In this document: in pieces, positions 11,408-21,225 of the stretch
Numbering within the stretch: position 1 is the stretch's first letter
Layout: each line of letters opens with the position of its first letter
Source: Zanthoxylum bungeanum
Taxonomy: Eukaryota; Streptophyta; Magnoliopsida; Sapindales; Rutaceae
Reading direction: 5' to 3'
Length of the DNA: 64,000 nucleotides
Assembly (NCBI GenBank): GCA_019454045.1
Contig: SKCR01006534.1
Location: forward strand, 1 to 64,000
Program-made: the position numbers and the translations under genes
The notes under the pieces: model-generated
Database searches by the model: none
Told to the model about the DNA's origin: nothing
What the model saw: only the letters and a program-made list of their open reading frames with translations

Positions 11408-12197
11408 GTTTTTCTTTTTGGTAGGACGTTTTCCTTTCCCATGTTGATTGGTTTTCTGTTTCTTTTCTGGCTTAGAAGAATTTTGTTCTTTTCCGAACTG
11501 GAACCCACCACCATGAAATTTTCTTTTTTTTTGAAACCCCCAGGTTTGCTAGTTTCTGTCATATACACTTCAGCATTTGACTTAGCAGCCGCAAGGCGGT
11601 CGCTTTCTAATTCAAGGTGACGTTTGGCATCATCAAAGGTTTTGATGCTCTCATTGTGGGTCAAATGCATTTTCATATGCTCCCAGCTATTTGGAAGAGA
11701 ACGAATGACCGCTTGGACTTTCTGTTCATCTGTAAGAACATGTCCAGCATCTGCCAGTTCAGTAATCATGTTTGACATTTGCCTCAAGTGTTTTGACATA
11801 GTGAACTCAGGACGTTTCTTGTATGTGTCAAACTTGATTGTCAGTGACCTGAGTTTGGTTATTGAGGTACTACCAAACTTTTCAGCTAGTGTGGACCACA
11901 TGTCCTTAGCCATGTCATATTTCCTGAACTCTTTCATTAGGTCATTATCCATACTGCTCAGCAACGTAATGCGGGCAATGAATTCTTTTTCTTCCAGGCC
12001 TCATAAGCCTCTCGGTCTCGCCTGTGTTGGGCCGTAGTGCCCTGTTCAGGTTCATCCATGCTCATTTTCAAAGTTTCAAGAACCTCTTGTTCTTCTAGCA
12101 CATATTGGATTTTCATGCTCCAAATTTCATAATTATCGCCATTCAGTTTCTCACCCTTGTTGAGTTCAGCAATAATGTTCTTTGTTGCGGAAGCCAT
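11332..12197 (-). pseudogene. E3 copia gag (capsid), frameshifted
   Basis: The start at 12197 (MASATKNIIAELNKGEKL, then NYEIWSMKI) opens the copia capsid domain. The frame shifts near 11960 and continues in 11332-11964 with LMKEFRKYDMAKDMWSTL and a LTDEQKVQAVIRSLP block, the usual UBN2-type gag core. A Lys-rich tail precedes the zinc knuckle of the next stretch. Gag forms the virus-like particle that packages the element RNA. Apart from the frameshifts, the core has no missing blocks that I can see. Confidence 0.87.
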
Positions 12198-13936
12198 ATT
12201 AAAAACACAAAGTTTCTACAGACATTCATGCACAATTGTTAATACTTTTATTATTTTTTATCATGAACGATTATGTTTAATAAAATTCTTCAATGGGGTT
12301 GGAGTCAAAAGGCCACTATGTGTCCAATCATCATCCAATTACCCAATGTAAAAATATTATCAACATAATCAATCATGTAAAATCATTTTCTAAAAAATTA
12401 CATAAATTCTTAGAACATCTTAATCATGCGACCATTGTACATGACAATCATTGATTTAATTACATAAATTAAAATCAACATGAAACATTCATACATATAA
12501 ATACAATAATTACATGCCATGAAGTAACAGATAATTACACACATAAATATTAACATAGTTTTATCATAAAAAACTAATATCTAACACTTAAAATTTTCCA
12601 GTTGGTAGTGTTCCAACGAATAAATGTCTTTGGATAAGAATCCTCAAATTCTTTCGGTAACTCGTAATTGATCTTGGACAACCATGGGAAACCTATAGCA
12701 AATTCGGATCCTTGCAACGTTTCCGAGACATCAAAGGAAAAATGGTATTATTTGCCTTAGATTGAAGATACTCAATCGCTAACCTCTCAATGGCTATTAT
12801 ATTGAACACGTAGTTCTTCTGTATGAGTTACTATTTCCAATATCAGTAAGCCTTTTTTTTGCCATATTTCCGGGAGAGTATTTCGTAGTAATCTAAGTCT
12901 GTTCGGTTGTCCTATCCAATTACCCTCCCAATAGATCTTGTAACATGTTATTAAAGGTGATTATATGCGAAATCATATCATCATCTTCTTTCATCGATAT
13001 TTATCCAGATCCATAACATGTCTTTCAATTTTTCACTGTGGGCGGATGTCATAACTCTTTTTGCAGTTTTTTGTCTGATCGGCATGATTTTTCTGCAACA
13101 AATACAAAGAAAAATCAATATAATGAAACACAAAGTTACATTAACTAAAATAAACATCACAAAGATATTCATTTACATAAACACAAGTTTATATGATAAA
13201 ACAAATTTATCATGGCCGATTAATACAATATGCAAAAGGAATAGACATTTAATCATGACGGATCGGAATTACCAAAGCAAACCGATACAGACATGACCAA
13301 CACGGGCCAACACGGATGTCCACGCGCCACTCACGCCCACAATGTGCTCACGCGCCTCCACGCGCCCACCACGCGCCTCCACGCGCTCCCACTCGCCCTC
13401 ACGCGCCGGCCAGCTCGGTAACTTTCCACACGCGCGGACACGACATGTCGTCCGCGTGTTCTGTGTAAGTATGACATGTCGGTTCTATGTTAAAGACGCA
13501 GACGACTTGTCGTCTATCTTCTATCCGGATCGATGACATGTCGGTTGACCCATTATTTGCGTACGACTTGTCGTACAATATTCGGACGACTTGTCGTCCG
13601 TTTTCTAAATACCGGATGACATGTAGTACGGCTATTCTGGGAGTGTTTTTCTGGGTAAAAACAGATTCATCTAGCCAACTTCTAGGGTCCATATCTTTCT
13701 CAATTTTAATCCAAATTAAGCAAATGATATACCAAATTGAAGATCTCATGACCTAGTTTTCAAAATATTTGAACATGCGATTATCAATTTTCTACAGAGA
13801 GTTATTACGGCCCAAAGTTGGAAGAAAATCATTTTTAAAAACAAAAACCAGAAGCATTTTCAACATTTTTCATGCTTGTTCATGCAATTTTTGTGTAATC
13901 CAACTAGAATACATGCATTTAAGCTACTGATACCAA
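12198..13936 (-). other. E3 leader with primer-binding site
   Basis: 1.74 kb between the 5' LTR and the gag start. The primer site, on the minus strand at 13923-13935, reads TGGTATCAGTAGC. Its first nine bases match the complement of initiator tRNA-Met, the usual copia primer. The rest is AT-rich except for a GC-rich stretch at about 13325-13440 made of CACGCGCC-like units, and a cluster of palindromes at 13439-13632 listed separately. I see no gene here. Confidence 0.75.
13439..13632. repeat. Cluster of seven GACWTGTC palindromes in the E3 leader
   Basis: Seven copies in under 200 bp: around 13439, 13471, 13501, 13533, 13562, 13585 and 13616. Three are long perfect inverted repeats with a TT centre: GTACGACTTGTCGTAC, GGACGACTTGTCGTCC and GACGACTTGTCGTC. 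The outer bases differ between copies but still pair within each copy. The position, between primer site and gag, is where packaging or dimerisation signals lie in retroelement RNA. That role is an inference. Confidence 0.75.
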
Positions 13937-14551
13937 TGTTAGGAAACATAATCCCTAATATATTTACATGTTTGTCCTCTTAGGATCTAACCATACATGT
14001 ATTACTAGTCCTAGATTTATTTACATGCTAATTGAAATAAATCTATAACCACAACACAATGCATACCTTTATACCTTTTATGCTTGTAGAGACCTCTTAA
14101 TCAAACTTAATTGATTGCTTAACTCAATAAGCAAATGGTCTTATTTATAGGAGGGAAATCAAGTCACTATGTAATCACATGCATTGATTACTATTAATCA
14201 CATTATTAGGATGCATAATGACCTTTCTAACCCTTCCAAAAATGTTACCATCATGGGTGTACCATATGTTCCCCATTTAACATTTTACTAATTGTTGTCA
14301 CTTAACAACTCTTGTTGTTACTTAATTATTTGATTAACAATTCTTGTTGTTTACTTAGTAATGAAATCATTACTAATTGTTGTTATTTAACAACACCACA
14401 TAATTAACTTAATAATTTCCAACATGAAATTATTACTAATTGTTGTTATTTAACAACACCAAATAATTAACTTAATAATTTCCAAATGAAATTATTACTA
14501 TTTGTTGTTATTTAACAACACCAAATAATTAACAACAATTAATTTCCAACA
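13937..14551 (-). repeat. E3 5' LTR
   Basis: 615 bp, matching the 3' copy at 6390-6997 with small indels. On the minus strand its end (13937) is followed at once by the tRNA-Met primer site, so it is the 5' LTR. The three U3 subrepeats with the TGTTGTT/AACAACA inverted repeat lie at 14353-14545. Confidence 0.92.
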
Positions 14552-14998
14552 TTAAGGTTGTTTTGCGAGTTAATCTTCTGCTGTAATATTGCCGAGGGTA
14601 TATTATCCTCGTCGTTAGATAGGTTGTAACGATACCTTGTGAGTTGTGAGACGTAAGAAGATAAAATAACATTACTTTAGAACTTTAACTGGTGTAGAAT
14701 TGAATATATCCTCCAATTGTGGGTTTGGGACATGAATCCTCAATTGCAAATAAAAGAGAATCAATACAGAATATAGTAATAGGTACAAGAATGATCCTGA
14801 CGCTTTGCTATTTCTCTCTATGTAAACTTTTAAGTTTTCATAATCTTTAGTTACACATTGCAATTTAAATCTGTTCTTTAATTTAGTTATTGCTAAAAGT
14901 TCTTGATTGAGTGAATTAGTTCCGTTGTAACCATATCTCTGAGGAATCGACACCCCAGCTATACTGCGATAACAGCAAGTCATATTTGGGCGTAATCA
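14552..14998 (+). repeat. E2 3' LTR, second part
   Basis: This continues the LTR cut at 6389 and ends ...CGTAATCA at 14998, followed by E2's target duplication GCATT. Together with 5520-6389 it gives an LTR of about 1.3 kb. A short ORF on the other strand (14672-14983) has no domain and is taken as chance. Confidence 0.8.
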
Positions 14999-15003
14999 GC
15001 ATT

Positions 15004-15395
15004 GCTTCTCTTTGCAATTTCCGCAGTTTCCTGTAAATCGAAAAAGGCATCAATTAACACTTGCACACTAAATCACATAAAGCTTTACCGATGTAATGTT
15101 CTCCAATGGTATACGGGACAGTGAAACTGCTAGGATCTTTCAAATTTGGGGGAAGTTTCCTCTGAATGATGGCGCTGCATTCTTCAGTCAATGCTATTGT
15201 CTCGTAATCTCTCAATCTCCGCTTTCGTGACAAAATGTATTTCATGAATTTGACATAGCTGCGTATTTCTTCCAACGCTTCTGCAAATGGAATGTTGATA
15301 TGTAGCTTTTTGAAGACATCCAATAATCGAGCAAACTGCTTGTCCAGTTTGTTTTTCTGGAGACGCTGTGGAAAAGATGGAGGTGGAATGATTCT
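15004..15395 (-). pseudogene. G1 gag-protease linker and N-terminal half of protease
   Basis: The stretch 15054-15323 on the minus strand reads HINIPFAEALEEI, a KFMKYILSRKRRL block, ALTEECSAIIQ and then KALCDL, the lead-in to the gypsy aspartic protease active site. The expected catalytic Asp-containing motif is damaged, with a stop a few codons later. About 50 bp further on, E2's target duplication interrupts the frame, and the matching second half resumes at 4547. The 5' neighbour is gag. Confidence 0.82.
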
Positions 15396-16870
15396 TTATT
15401 GATCTTTTTCCTTTCCTTCTTTTTCCTCCATCTTTGGAACTGCTTCTTTTGGAACTTCTTCAATGGATGCCTTGATTCCAACATCTTTGTTGATTTCAGT
15501 ACCACTTTTCAAAGTAATGGCTTGACATTGCTCCTTCCCTCGGTTCCTTGGATTTGGTTCTGTGTTGCTAGGAAAGTTACCTAGCGGTCTGTAACTCTGA
15601 GCATTAGCCAGTTGTCCCATTTGATTCTCCAGTGCTTTAATAGAAGCTGAATGACTTTGACTCAATGCTACTTGATTTTGAACCATAACTGCTAAAGCAT
15701 CATATTTTGCTTCTTGATTTTTCAACTGGGCCAGTACTTCTGTTATTCCTGGTTCTTTTTCATACTCCTGGCCTTTGTTTTGCTGTTGGAATCCTGGTGG
15801 TGGATTGTTCTTTTGCCCTGAATTGTTGCTCCATGTGAAATTGGGATGATTCATCCACCATGGGTTGTAGGTGTTGGAATATGGATTGTTCCCCTGTCTG
15901 TTGAAATTATTGACATAATTCACTGTCTCTTTATGTTGGTTTGTCTCTGGTGCTCCTTCATATGGTGAACTTGTGAATCCAATATAGCCTTGCATGCTAA
16001 GAGTTTCCATGAATTTGCATATCTGATCCAGCTTGGCATTTACTGCTGTGTTGGCTCCAACTTCATAAATTCCTGCGATTCTTTGGATCATGCTCCTTTC
16101 TGTTGGCCACAAAGAATTATTGTTGGCCATTTCTTCAATTAAGTCCCAAGTCTGATCTTCTCCTTTTGCCATTAAAGCTCCTCCAGCAGCAGCATCAATT
16201 GTGGTTCTCATTATTCCAGAAAGTCCATTATTGAATGTTTGGACTTGTAGCCACTTTGCAATCTCATGGTGAGGACATTTTCTGAGCAAATCCATGTACC
16301 TTTCCCAAGCTTCATAGAGGGATTCTGAGTCATGTTGGAAAAAGAATGTGATGTCATTCCTTAGCTTTGCAGTTCTGGCTGGTGGAAAGTACTTTGCAAG
16401 GAATTTGGTGGCTAGAGTGTTCCAAGTTGTGATGGAACCTGCTGGTAGTGAATGTAGCCAAGCTTTAGCTCTGTCTTTCAAGGAATATGGAAAAACACGC
16501 AGTCTCATTGCTTCTTCAGCTGCTCGGTTGTAATTGAAAGTGTCGCAAACTTCCAGGAAGTTGCTGATGTGGGCATTAGGATCTTCAGTTACATTCCCCT
16601 CAAACTGAACTGACTGTTGTATCATCTGGATGCATGTTTTGATGTCACACGCATTTGCTGGTAAGGGAGGAAGTACAATACAGAAATGAAGCCGTCAACC
16701 ACTGGAATGGTTATGTCTCGAATGGGAATTGGTGGTGCAACTTCCAAAGGTTCAGGTTCCATGTTGATCAGTGCTTCTTGGTCTTCTCGCCTTTCTCTTC
16801 TCAACTGTTTGATGGTTCTTTCGATTTCTGGGTCAAGCGGTCGGATTTCAAAGCTTTTGGTTCGTCTCAT
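15396..16870 (-). pseudogene. G1 gag, frameshifted near its start
   Basis: Probable start at 16870 (MRRTKSFEIRPLDPEIE), with a frameshift near 16650. The remaining 409-codon stretch is open: EGNVTEDPNAHISNFLEVC, LRVFPYSLKDRAKAWLHSL, FLAKYFPPARTAKLRNDI and ESLYEAWERYMDLLRKCPHH make up a retrotransposon gag capsid domain of gypsy type. A Gln/Asn/Pro-rich region and an acidic, Lys-rich tail follow. No CCHC knuckle is visible, unlike gag in G3. Only the start is broken, which makes this the best-preserved part of G1. Confidence 0.88.
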
Positions 16871-16973
16871 GTAGTGTCCGAGAACCTGAAACACAAGAAA
16901 ACAGAAATAATAATAAAAAATTAGACACAAGTAACGTATTTAACCCCAAAACTAATAGTAAAAGATAAATAAG

Positions 16974-16991
16974 TCCCCGAAAACGGCGCCA
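16974..16991 (-). promoter_or_regulatory. G1 primer-binding site (tRNA-Asp type)
   Basis: The minus strand reads TGGCGCCGTTTTCGGGGA. The complement of plant tRNA-Asp is TGGCGCCGTTGCCGGGGA, two mismatches away. It lies six bases inside the 5' LTR end, where minus-strand DNA synthesis starts. Confidence 0.85.
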
Positions 16992-16997
16992 AAAACT

Positions 16998-18934
16998 TGA
17001 CCAACGTAATCACACACGTATAATACAAGCGCACGTATCGTTCAAGTAGTATAAAAGGAATCGATCCCACGATGACTTAATACCTAAGCTATTAATTTAT
17101 GAAGCCAAATTTTTACAAGTATCTAATGGATTGGTTATTTGATTGGATGGTGACTTTAAACTAAAGACGAATAAATAAAATAGTGCGAAAGTAAATTAAG
17201 GGAAAATCCAATATTAAGACACTATCTAGAGTTGTTAATCCTTCTAATATATTTTTAAAGATGAAGTGGTTATTTTACGTTTGTGCAATATATTGGTTTA
17301 TTAGCCTGGAACATGAATTTATGCAAAAGCCTCTTCCGATGGTCAGATACAAATACCCAGAATAACCCAATTAATCATATTCATATGTCAACCAAGTTAT
17401 CTGAATTCATTAAGATTAAGTTCCAATTATGGCTACCCCCGCCTGACAGGTATATTCCTATCATGTAAGGAAATCTATTAAAGGGTTATCTATCATCAAA
17501 GAAGATCGTGAGCTATTAAGTCTAAGGCTTAAACCTAAAATCTCTTTTCCAAGTTCATTTTAAGTTTACCAGATCAATCTTATTATTGGCCAGTTAACAA
17601 GAAGCATTAAGACTAAGGCTCAATAAATAAACATTTATATTACCCAAACTTATAAAATAACCTCTTATAAACCAGTGATATTGGAATTCATCACAACCCC
17701 AGATAACGGGTTTAGTTACTACACATAACTAAGACTAGTAAAAGCTTAAATAAAATAAATGACAAAGTAAATGCTGAAAATTAAATAAAGTAAATGCTGG
17801 AAAGTAAATGCTGGAAATTAAAAGGGAAAAGTACAATAAAAGAAAATGTTGGGGGTTAGAGGATCCACTTTTATTACTTCAATTTTAGATATCTCCCTTA
17901 TTATAATATATTAACTTTGCTTGATATTACCAACCGACCATATAGGCGGTATTCTGATTAAGTCAAATTTATAATTAATTCTAACCGACAATACATGCGG
18001 TATCCAGTTTAGTCAGGTTAAAACCAATTTTATTAAGTCCAACCGACCATAAAGGCGGTATCCTAATTAAGTCAGGTTTTAAATAGTTTATCTATTATAA
18101 TTAAGGGAGATTAATCTAAATATTAGTAATAAAAGATTTACCTTTCACCCCAGCAGGGGGGAGTTACCTCCTCATTACTGAAAAGTAAAGAAATGAAAGT
18201 ACTATTGCGTAAAAGTAAATGAAATTAAATACAAAAAGTAAAGACTGAAAAGTAAATAAAGAAAGTGCTAATGCGAAAATTAAATACTGAAAGCTGTAAA
18301 TAAACAAGCAAGATACAATCTTCTTAGTATTCTTAAGGAATTCCTTACAAGAAAATATGAATTGAATTCTGAAATTCGGCCTCAATTTATAGGCAAAAAT
18401 TGACCTCACGCGTCGCAACGTGTGGAACATTGCGCGTCGCGACGCGCCGTTGATGATGGACGCGTGGTGCGGACCTTCCGGAGATGAGGACATGTGGCGG
18501 GGTCAGCGTCGGCAGCTCAATAATTGTGTCGGCGTCGCGACGCTGACGTCAAAAAAGAAACGTGTTGATGATGATTGTCGGCAGCATGTGATGGTGACAC
18601 GTGTCCGGCGCACGTGGCAGGCGCATGTTAACAATGGCACATGATAGCAAAACTTCTCTGATTAGTCCACGTGTCCGGCGCATGTTAGCAATCTTCGACG
18701 CACGTTAGCAAACGGCGCATTTTAGCAAAACGGTGCATTTTAGCATGAAATTTACATTTTTGCCCTTTTGTCTGTTTTCCACTGTTTTGGCCCCGAATTG
18801 CCTCCACAGAGTTCTGTTATTTTATTTATCTATAAAATACCACAAAACACATCAAAATATTCACAAAACTCAAGAAACTATACAAAATATTAAGTCAAAT
18901 GTGTGGGAAATAGTGATCTATTTACCACTCATCA
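16998..18934 (-). repeat. G1 5' LTR
   Basis: On the minus strand it runs from TGATGAGTGG (18934) to ...GTTGGTCA (16998), about 1.94 kb, ending next to the primer site. Its TATA box reads CTATAAATTGAGGCC on the minus strand near 18378-18392. G3's LTR carries an almost identical CTATAAATAGAGGCC. The partner 3' LTR is outside the window, so the outer end is set only by the TG and by resemblance to G3's LTR start. A threefold subrepeat lies at 17931-18065. Confidence 0.75.
17931..18065 (-). repeat. Threefold subrepeat in the G1 LTR
   Basis: Three units, 50-58 bp apart, each centred on CCGACCATAWAGGCGGTA or a close variant (17934, 17985, 18043). Each core is an imperfect inverted repeat (ACCG/CGGT). 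The same core recurs three times in G3's LTR at 49801-49990. Confidence 0.8.
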
Positions 18935-19699
18935 TTTAATTATTTCTATTAATTCCAATTCTCTTAATTAAACAACCCCAATTGTTTTCTTATTACACTC
19001 CACATTGACCCAAATTCATATAAAGTTTGTAGGCCAATTTAAGTCTAATATGCCCTTAAATTTGTTCTTAATCTCTTATGTTTTAGAAAATTCTCATTCT
19101 AGTCACCTTTACTCTAATTAAACTATTATGTAAAATTTTGGCGGTTACATACACCCATTGATCATCGTCAATAAGATGGTTGTCCCTTAGAACATGTTGT
19201 ACCATAAGCGACAAGTAAGACTAATCTTTGATACCACTTGACGAAACAAAAACGTAAAGATAAAGAGAAACCTGAAGTTTCTGAAGAAATTATGATATTA
19301 TTAATAAAATTGAAATCTAAAATAACGATAAAGGATTAAGAACCATTTTATAGTTAATCATACACTAACCCTAATATTTTAATTTGGTTGCCCTAAAGTA
19401 TATGAGTCTTATTGAATTAAAACGGAAAAAGGAAAACACAAAAATAGAGAAAACTATACTATGTTCGTCCGTTGGAATAATTAGCCACATATGAAAGATA
19501 GAGGAACACTCTCGAACGAGCACCCTCTGGTTCGCTCATTCGAAGAAACAATCATTACATCGTATTATTTACACGCGCTGAGCTGCATTGTATGTGGTCT
19601 ACACCAACCGGTAGTTGGTGTAAAAAAATAATATTATATTAATAAATACTGATAAAATATTATTAAAATAATATTATATTAATAAAATAAAATAAAATA
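18935..19699. other. Intergenic sequence, no gene seen
   Basis: AT-rich sequence with no long open frame. A minus-strand TGGTATCAAAG near 19225 resembles a copia primer site, but no LTR pair flanks it. Short AATAATATTATATTAATAAA repeats occur at 19630-19700. Confidence 0.5.
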
Positions 19700-20830
19700 A
19701 ATTATTTAAAATATTAATAAAATGAATTTTTCAAATCATGTCTAAAGTAAACTTTCATGTTTAATGTCATATTTTCATATTTAATGCCTAAATTTTCATA
19801 TTAATGTATTATTTTCATGTTTAATTTCCAAATTTGCATGTTAATGTTATGAAATTTCAGGTGAGTAATAATACACGTATGAAATATCAAAATTTTATGT
19901 CACGAGTGAAAATATTTTTTCATGTTCAATATCATACTTTCATGTTTAGTACCCTAAATTTTATGTTAATGCTAATAAAATTTTACGTTTCTGATTTTGC
20001 ATGTTTAATGTCATATTTTCTTATTTAATGTCTAAAGTTTCATGTTAATGCTATACAATGCAATAAATTTATAATTTTCATGTGTGATGTCCTGATTCCA
20101 TGGTTAATGCCGACAATTTCAAGTTAATGCTCACAATGCAATAATTTTATAATTTTTATGTTTAATACCATAAATTTCATATTTAATGCCTTATTTTCAT
20201 ATTTAATGTCTAAATTTTCAAGTTAATGCACTACTTTCATGTTTAATGCCATACTTTTCATGTTTAATGTCCAAATTTGCATGTTAATGTTATGAAATTT
20301 CAGATGAGCAAAAGTACACGTGTGAAATTTCAAAATCTTATGTCACATGTGAATTTTTTCATGTTCAATGCCCTATTTTCATGTTTAATACCCTAAATTT
20401 CATGGTAATACTAATCAATTTTCATGTTGATCGATTTTTCATGTTTATAACCTCAATTTTCATATTTAATATCCAAAGTTTCATGTTAATGGTATCCAGG
20501 GCAATAAATTCATAATTTTCATGTTTAGTGTGTATTTTTCATGTTTAATGCTCATTTTCATGTTCAATATCTTATTTTTCTTGTTTAATGATTAAAACAA
20601 CATGTTAATGCTAATAATTTTCAGGTTTGTAGATTTTGTATGTTTATTACCAATTTTCATATTTACTGTTTAAATTTTCAAGTTAATGTCAAAAAATTTC
20701 AATCAATGTCAAATCTTTTGTCTTATAGTAAAAGATAAAATTAATGTTTAATATTTATATTTTCATGTTCAATACCCCAAATTTTCATATTTAATATCTG
20801 AAATTTTAAGTTACCGAATATTTACGTAAT
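19700..20830. repeat. Degenerate AT-rich minisatellite (TTTCATGTTTAATG units)
   Basis: About 1.1 kb made of loosely repeated units of about 17-25 bp. The commonest form is TTTTCATGTTTAATG followed by a few variable bases; variants include TTCATATTTAATGCC and TTTCATGTTAATGCT. Dozens of copies are recognisable. The small ORF at 19834-20028 is a by-product of the repeat. Flanking sequence gives no sign of a transposon end. Confidence 0.8.
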
Positions 20831-21225
20831 CAATTTTTTAAATTTTTTAATCTTTTAAAAATTAAGATTTAATCCCAGCCTTTGGATTTTCATATAAAGA
20901 CAGAGATTAAATCCAAGTGGACATTAGCAACGCCCTCTTACACAACTTACAGTGATATCCAATTTTGCACTTGACTGACAATTGTTGATATGGACTAGAC
21001 AAATATTTGACGTGGACTTGATTGATATGTGTGTTAATGGACTGAATGATATTAATATATGATTCAGATTCAGCATCCTGTGGCAACAAAAGCAACACAC
21101 CACCATTATCAAGCATAAAGAACGACATAAAACCTACACATTGCAACAAATATTAAGCAGAAGAAAAGAGAGACTGGAATCATATATACTGAAAACCATG
21201 CATAATATTTAGTCAGTTTTGGGAG
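20831..21225. other. Intergenic sequence, no gene seen
   Basis: Unique-looking AT-rich sequence. A minus-strand ORF at 20907-21149 has no recognisable domain or splice context and is left out. The right end holds the 8-bp duplication TTTGGGAG (21218-21225) that belongs to the MITE beginning at 21226. Confidence 0.5.

Larger units (their letters stand above)
6390..14551 (-). mobile_element. E3: Ty1/copia LTR retrotransposon, complete in structure
   Basis: Two LTRs (6390-6997 and 13937-14551), both starting TGTTAGG and ending CCAACA on the plus strand. The flanking 5-mers are TTAAT (6385-6389) and TTAAG (14552-14556), four of five bases matching, as expected of an ageing target duplication. 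On the minus strand the order is 5' LTR, primer site, leader, gag, protease, integrase, reverse transcriptase-RNase H, polypurine tract and 3' LTR. INT before RT defines Ty1/copia. About five frameshifts or stops interrupt the polyprotein, but the final RT-RNase H frame is fully open. Confidence 0.93.
4548..14998 (+). mobile_element. E2: internally deleted gypsy-type LTR element, split by E3
   Basis: Bounded by TG (4548) and CA (14998) with a perfect 5-bp duplication, GCATT, at 4543-4547 and 14999-15003. The order on the plus strand is a 5' LTR remnant (4548 to about 4866), a short interior (to 5519) ending in a G-rich polypurine tract, and a full 3' LTR beginning at 5520. The copia element E3 (6390-14551) splits that LTR. 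Without E3, E2 is only about 2.3 kb. Its primer site, gag and pol are missing, so a large internal deletion joined the 5' LTR directly to the 3' untranslated region. It inserted into G1's protease. Confidence 0.85.
1627..18934 (-). mobile_element. G1: degraded Ty3/gypsy LTR retrotransposon (interrupted)
   Basis: Minus-strand gypsy element in the order 5' LTR (16998-18934), tRNA-Asp-type primer site, gag, protease, reverse transcriptase, RNase H and integrase. Its 3' end is lost to the LTR at 1-1626 and the window edge. Element E2 (4548-14998) interrupts its protease with a 5-bp duplication, GCATT, at 4543-4547 and 14999-15003. The domain order PR-RT-RH-INT is that of Ty3/gypsy. The gag type and the tRNA-Asp primer site suggest the Athila/Tat group, which is an inference. 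Stops and frameshifts in every domain show that it is dead. Confidence 0.9.

Noticed and set aside
13325..13440. Regular CACGCGCC-like repeats that recall a CRISPR array
   Set aside because: Units are short and directly adjacent, without uniform spacers, in a plant retrotransposon leader.
14672..14983. 103-codon minus-strand ORF between E3 and G1 gag
   Set aside because: It lies wholly inside the second part of E2's LTR and has no domain.
19181..19260. Copia-like primer site TGGTATCAAAG on the minus strand
   Set aside because: No LTR pair, polypurine tract or coding sequence goes with it. An 11-bp match alone is too weak.
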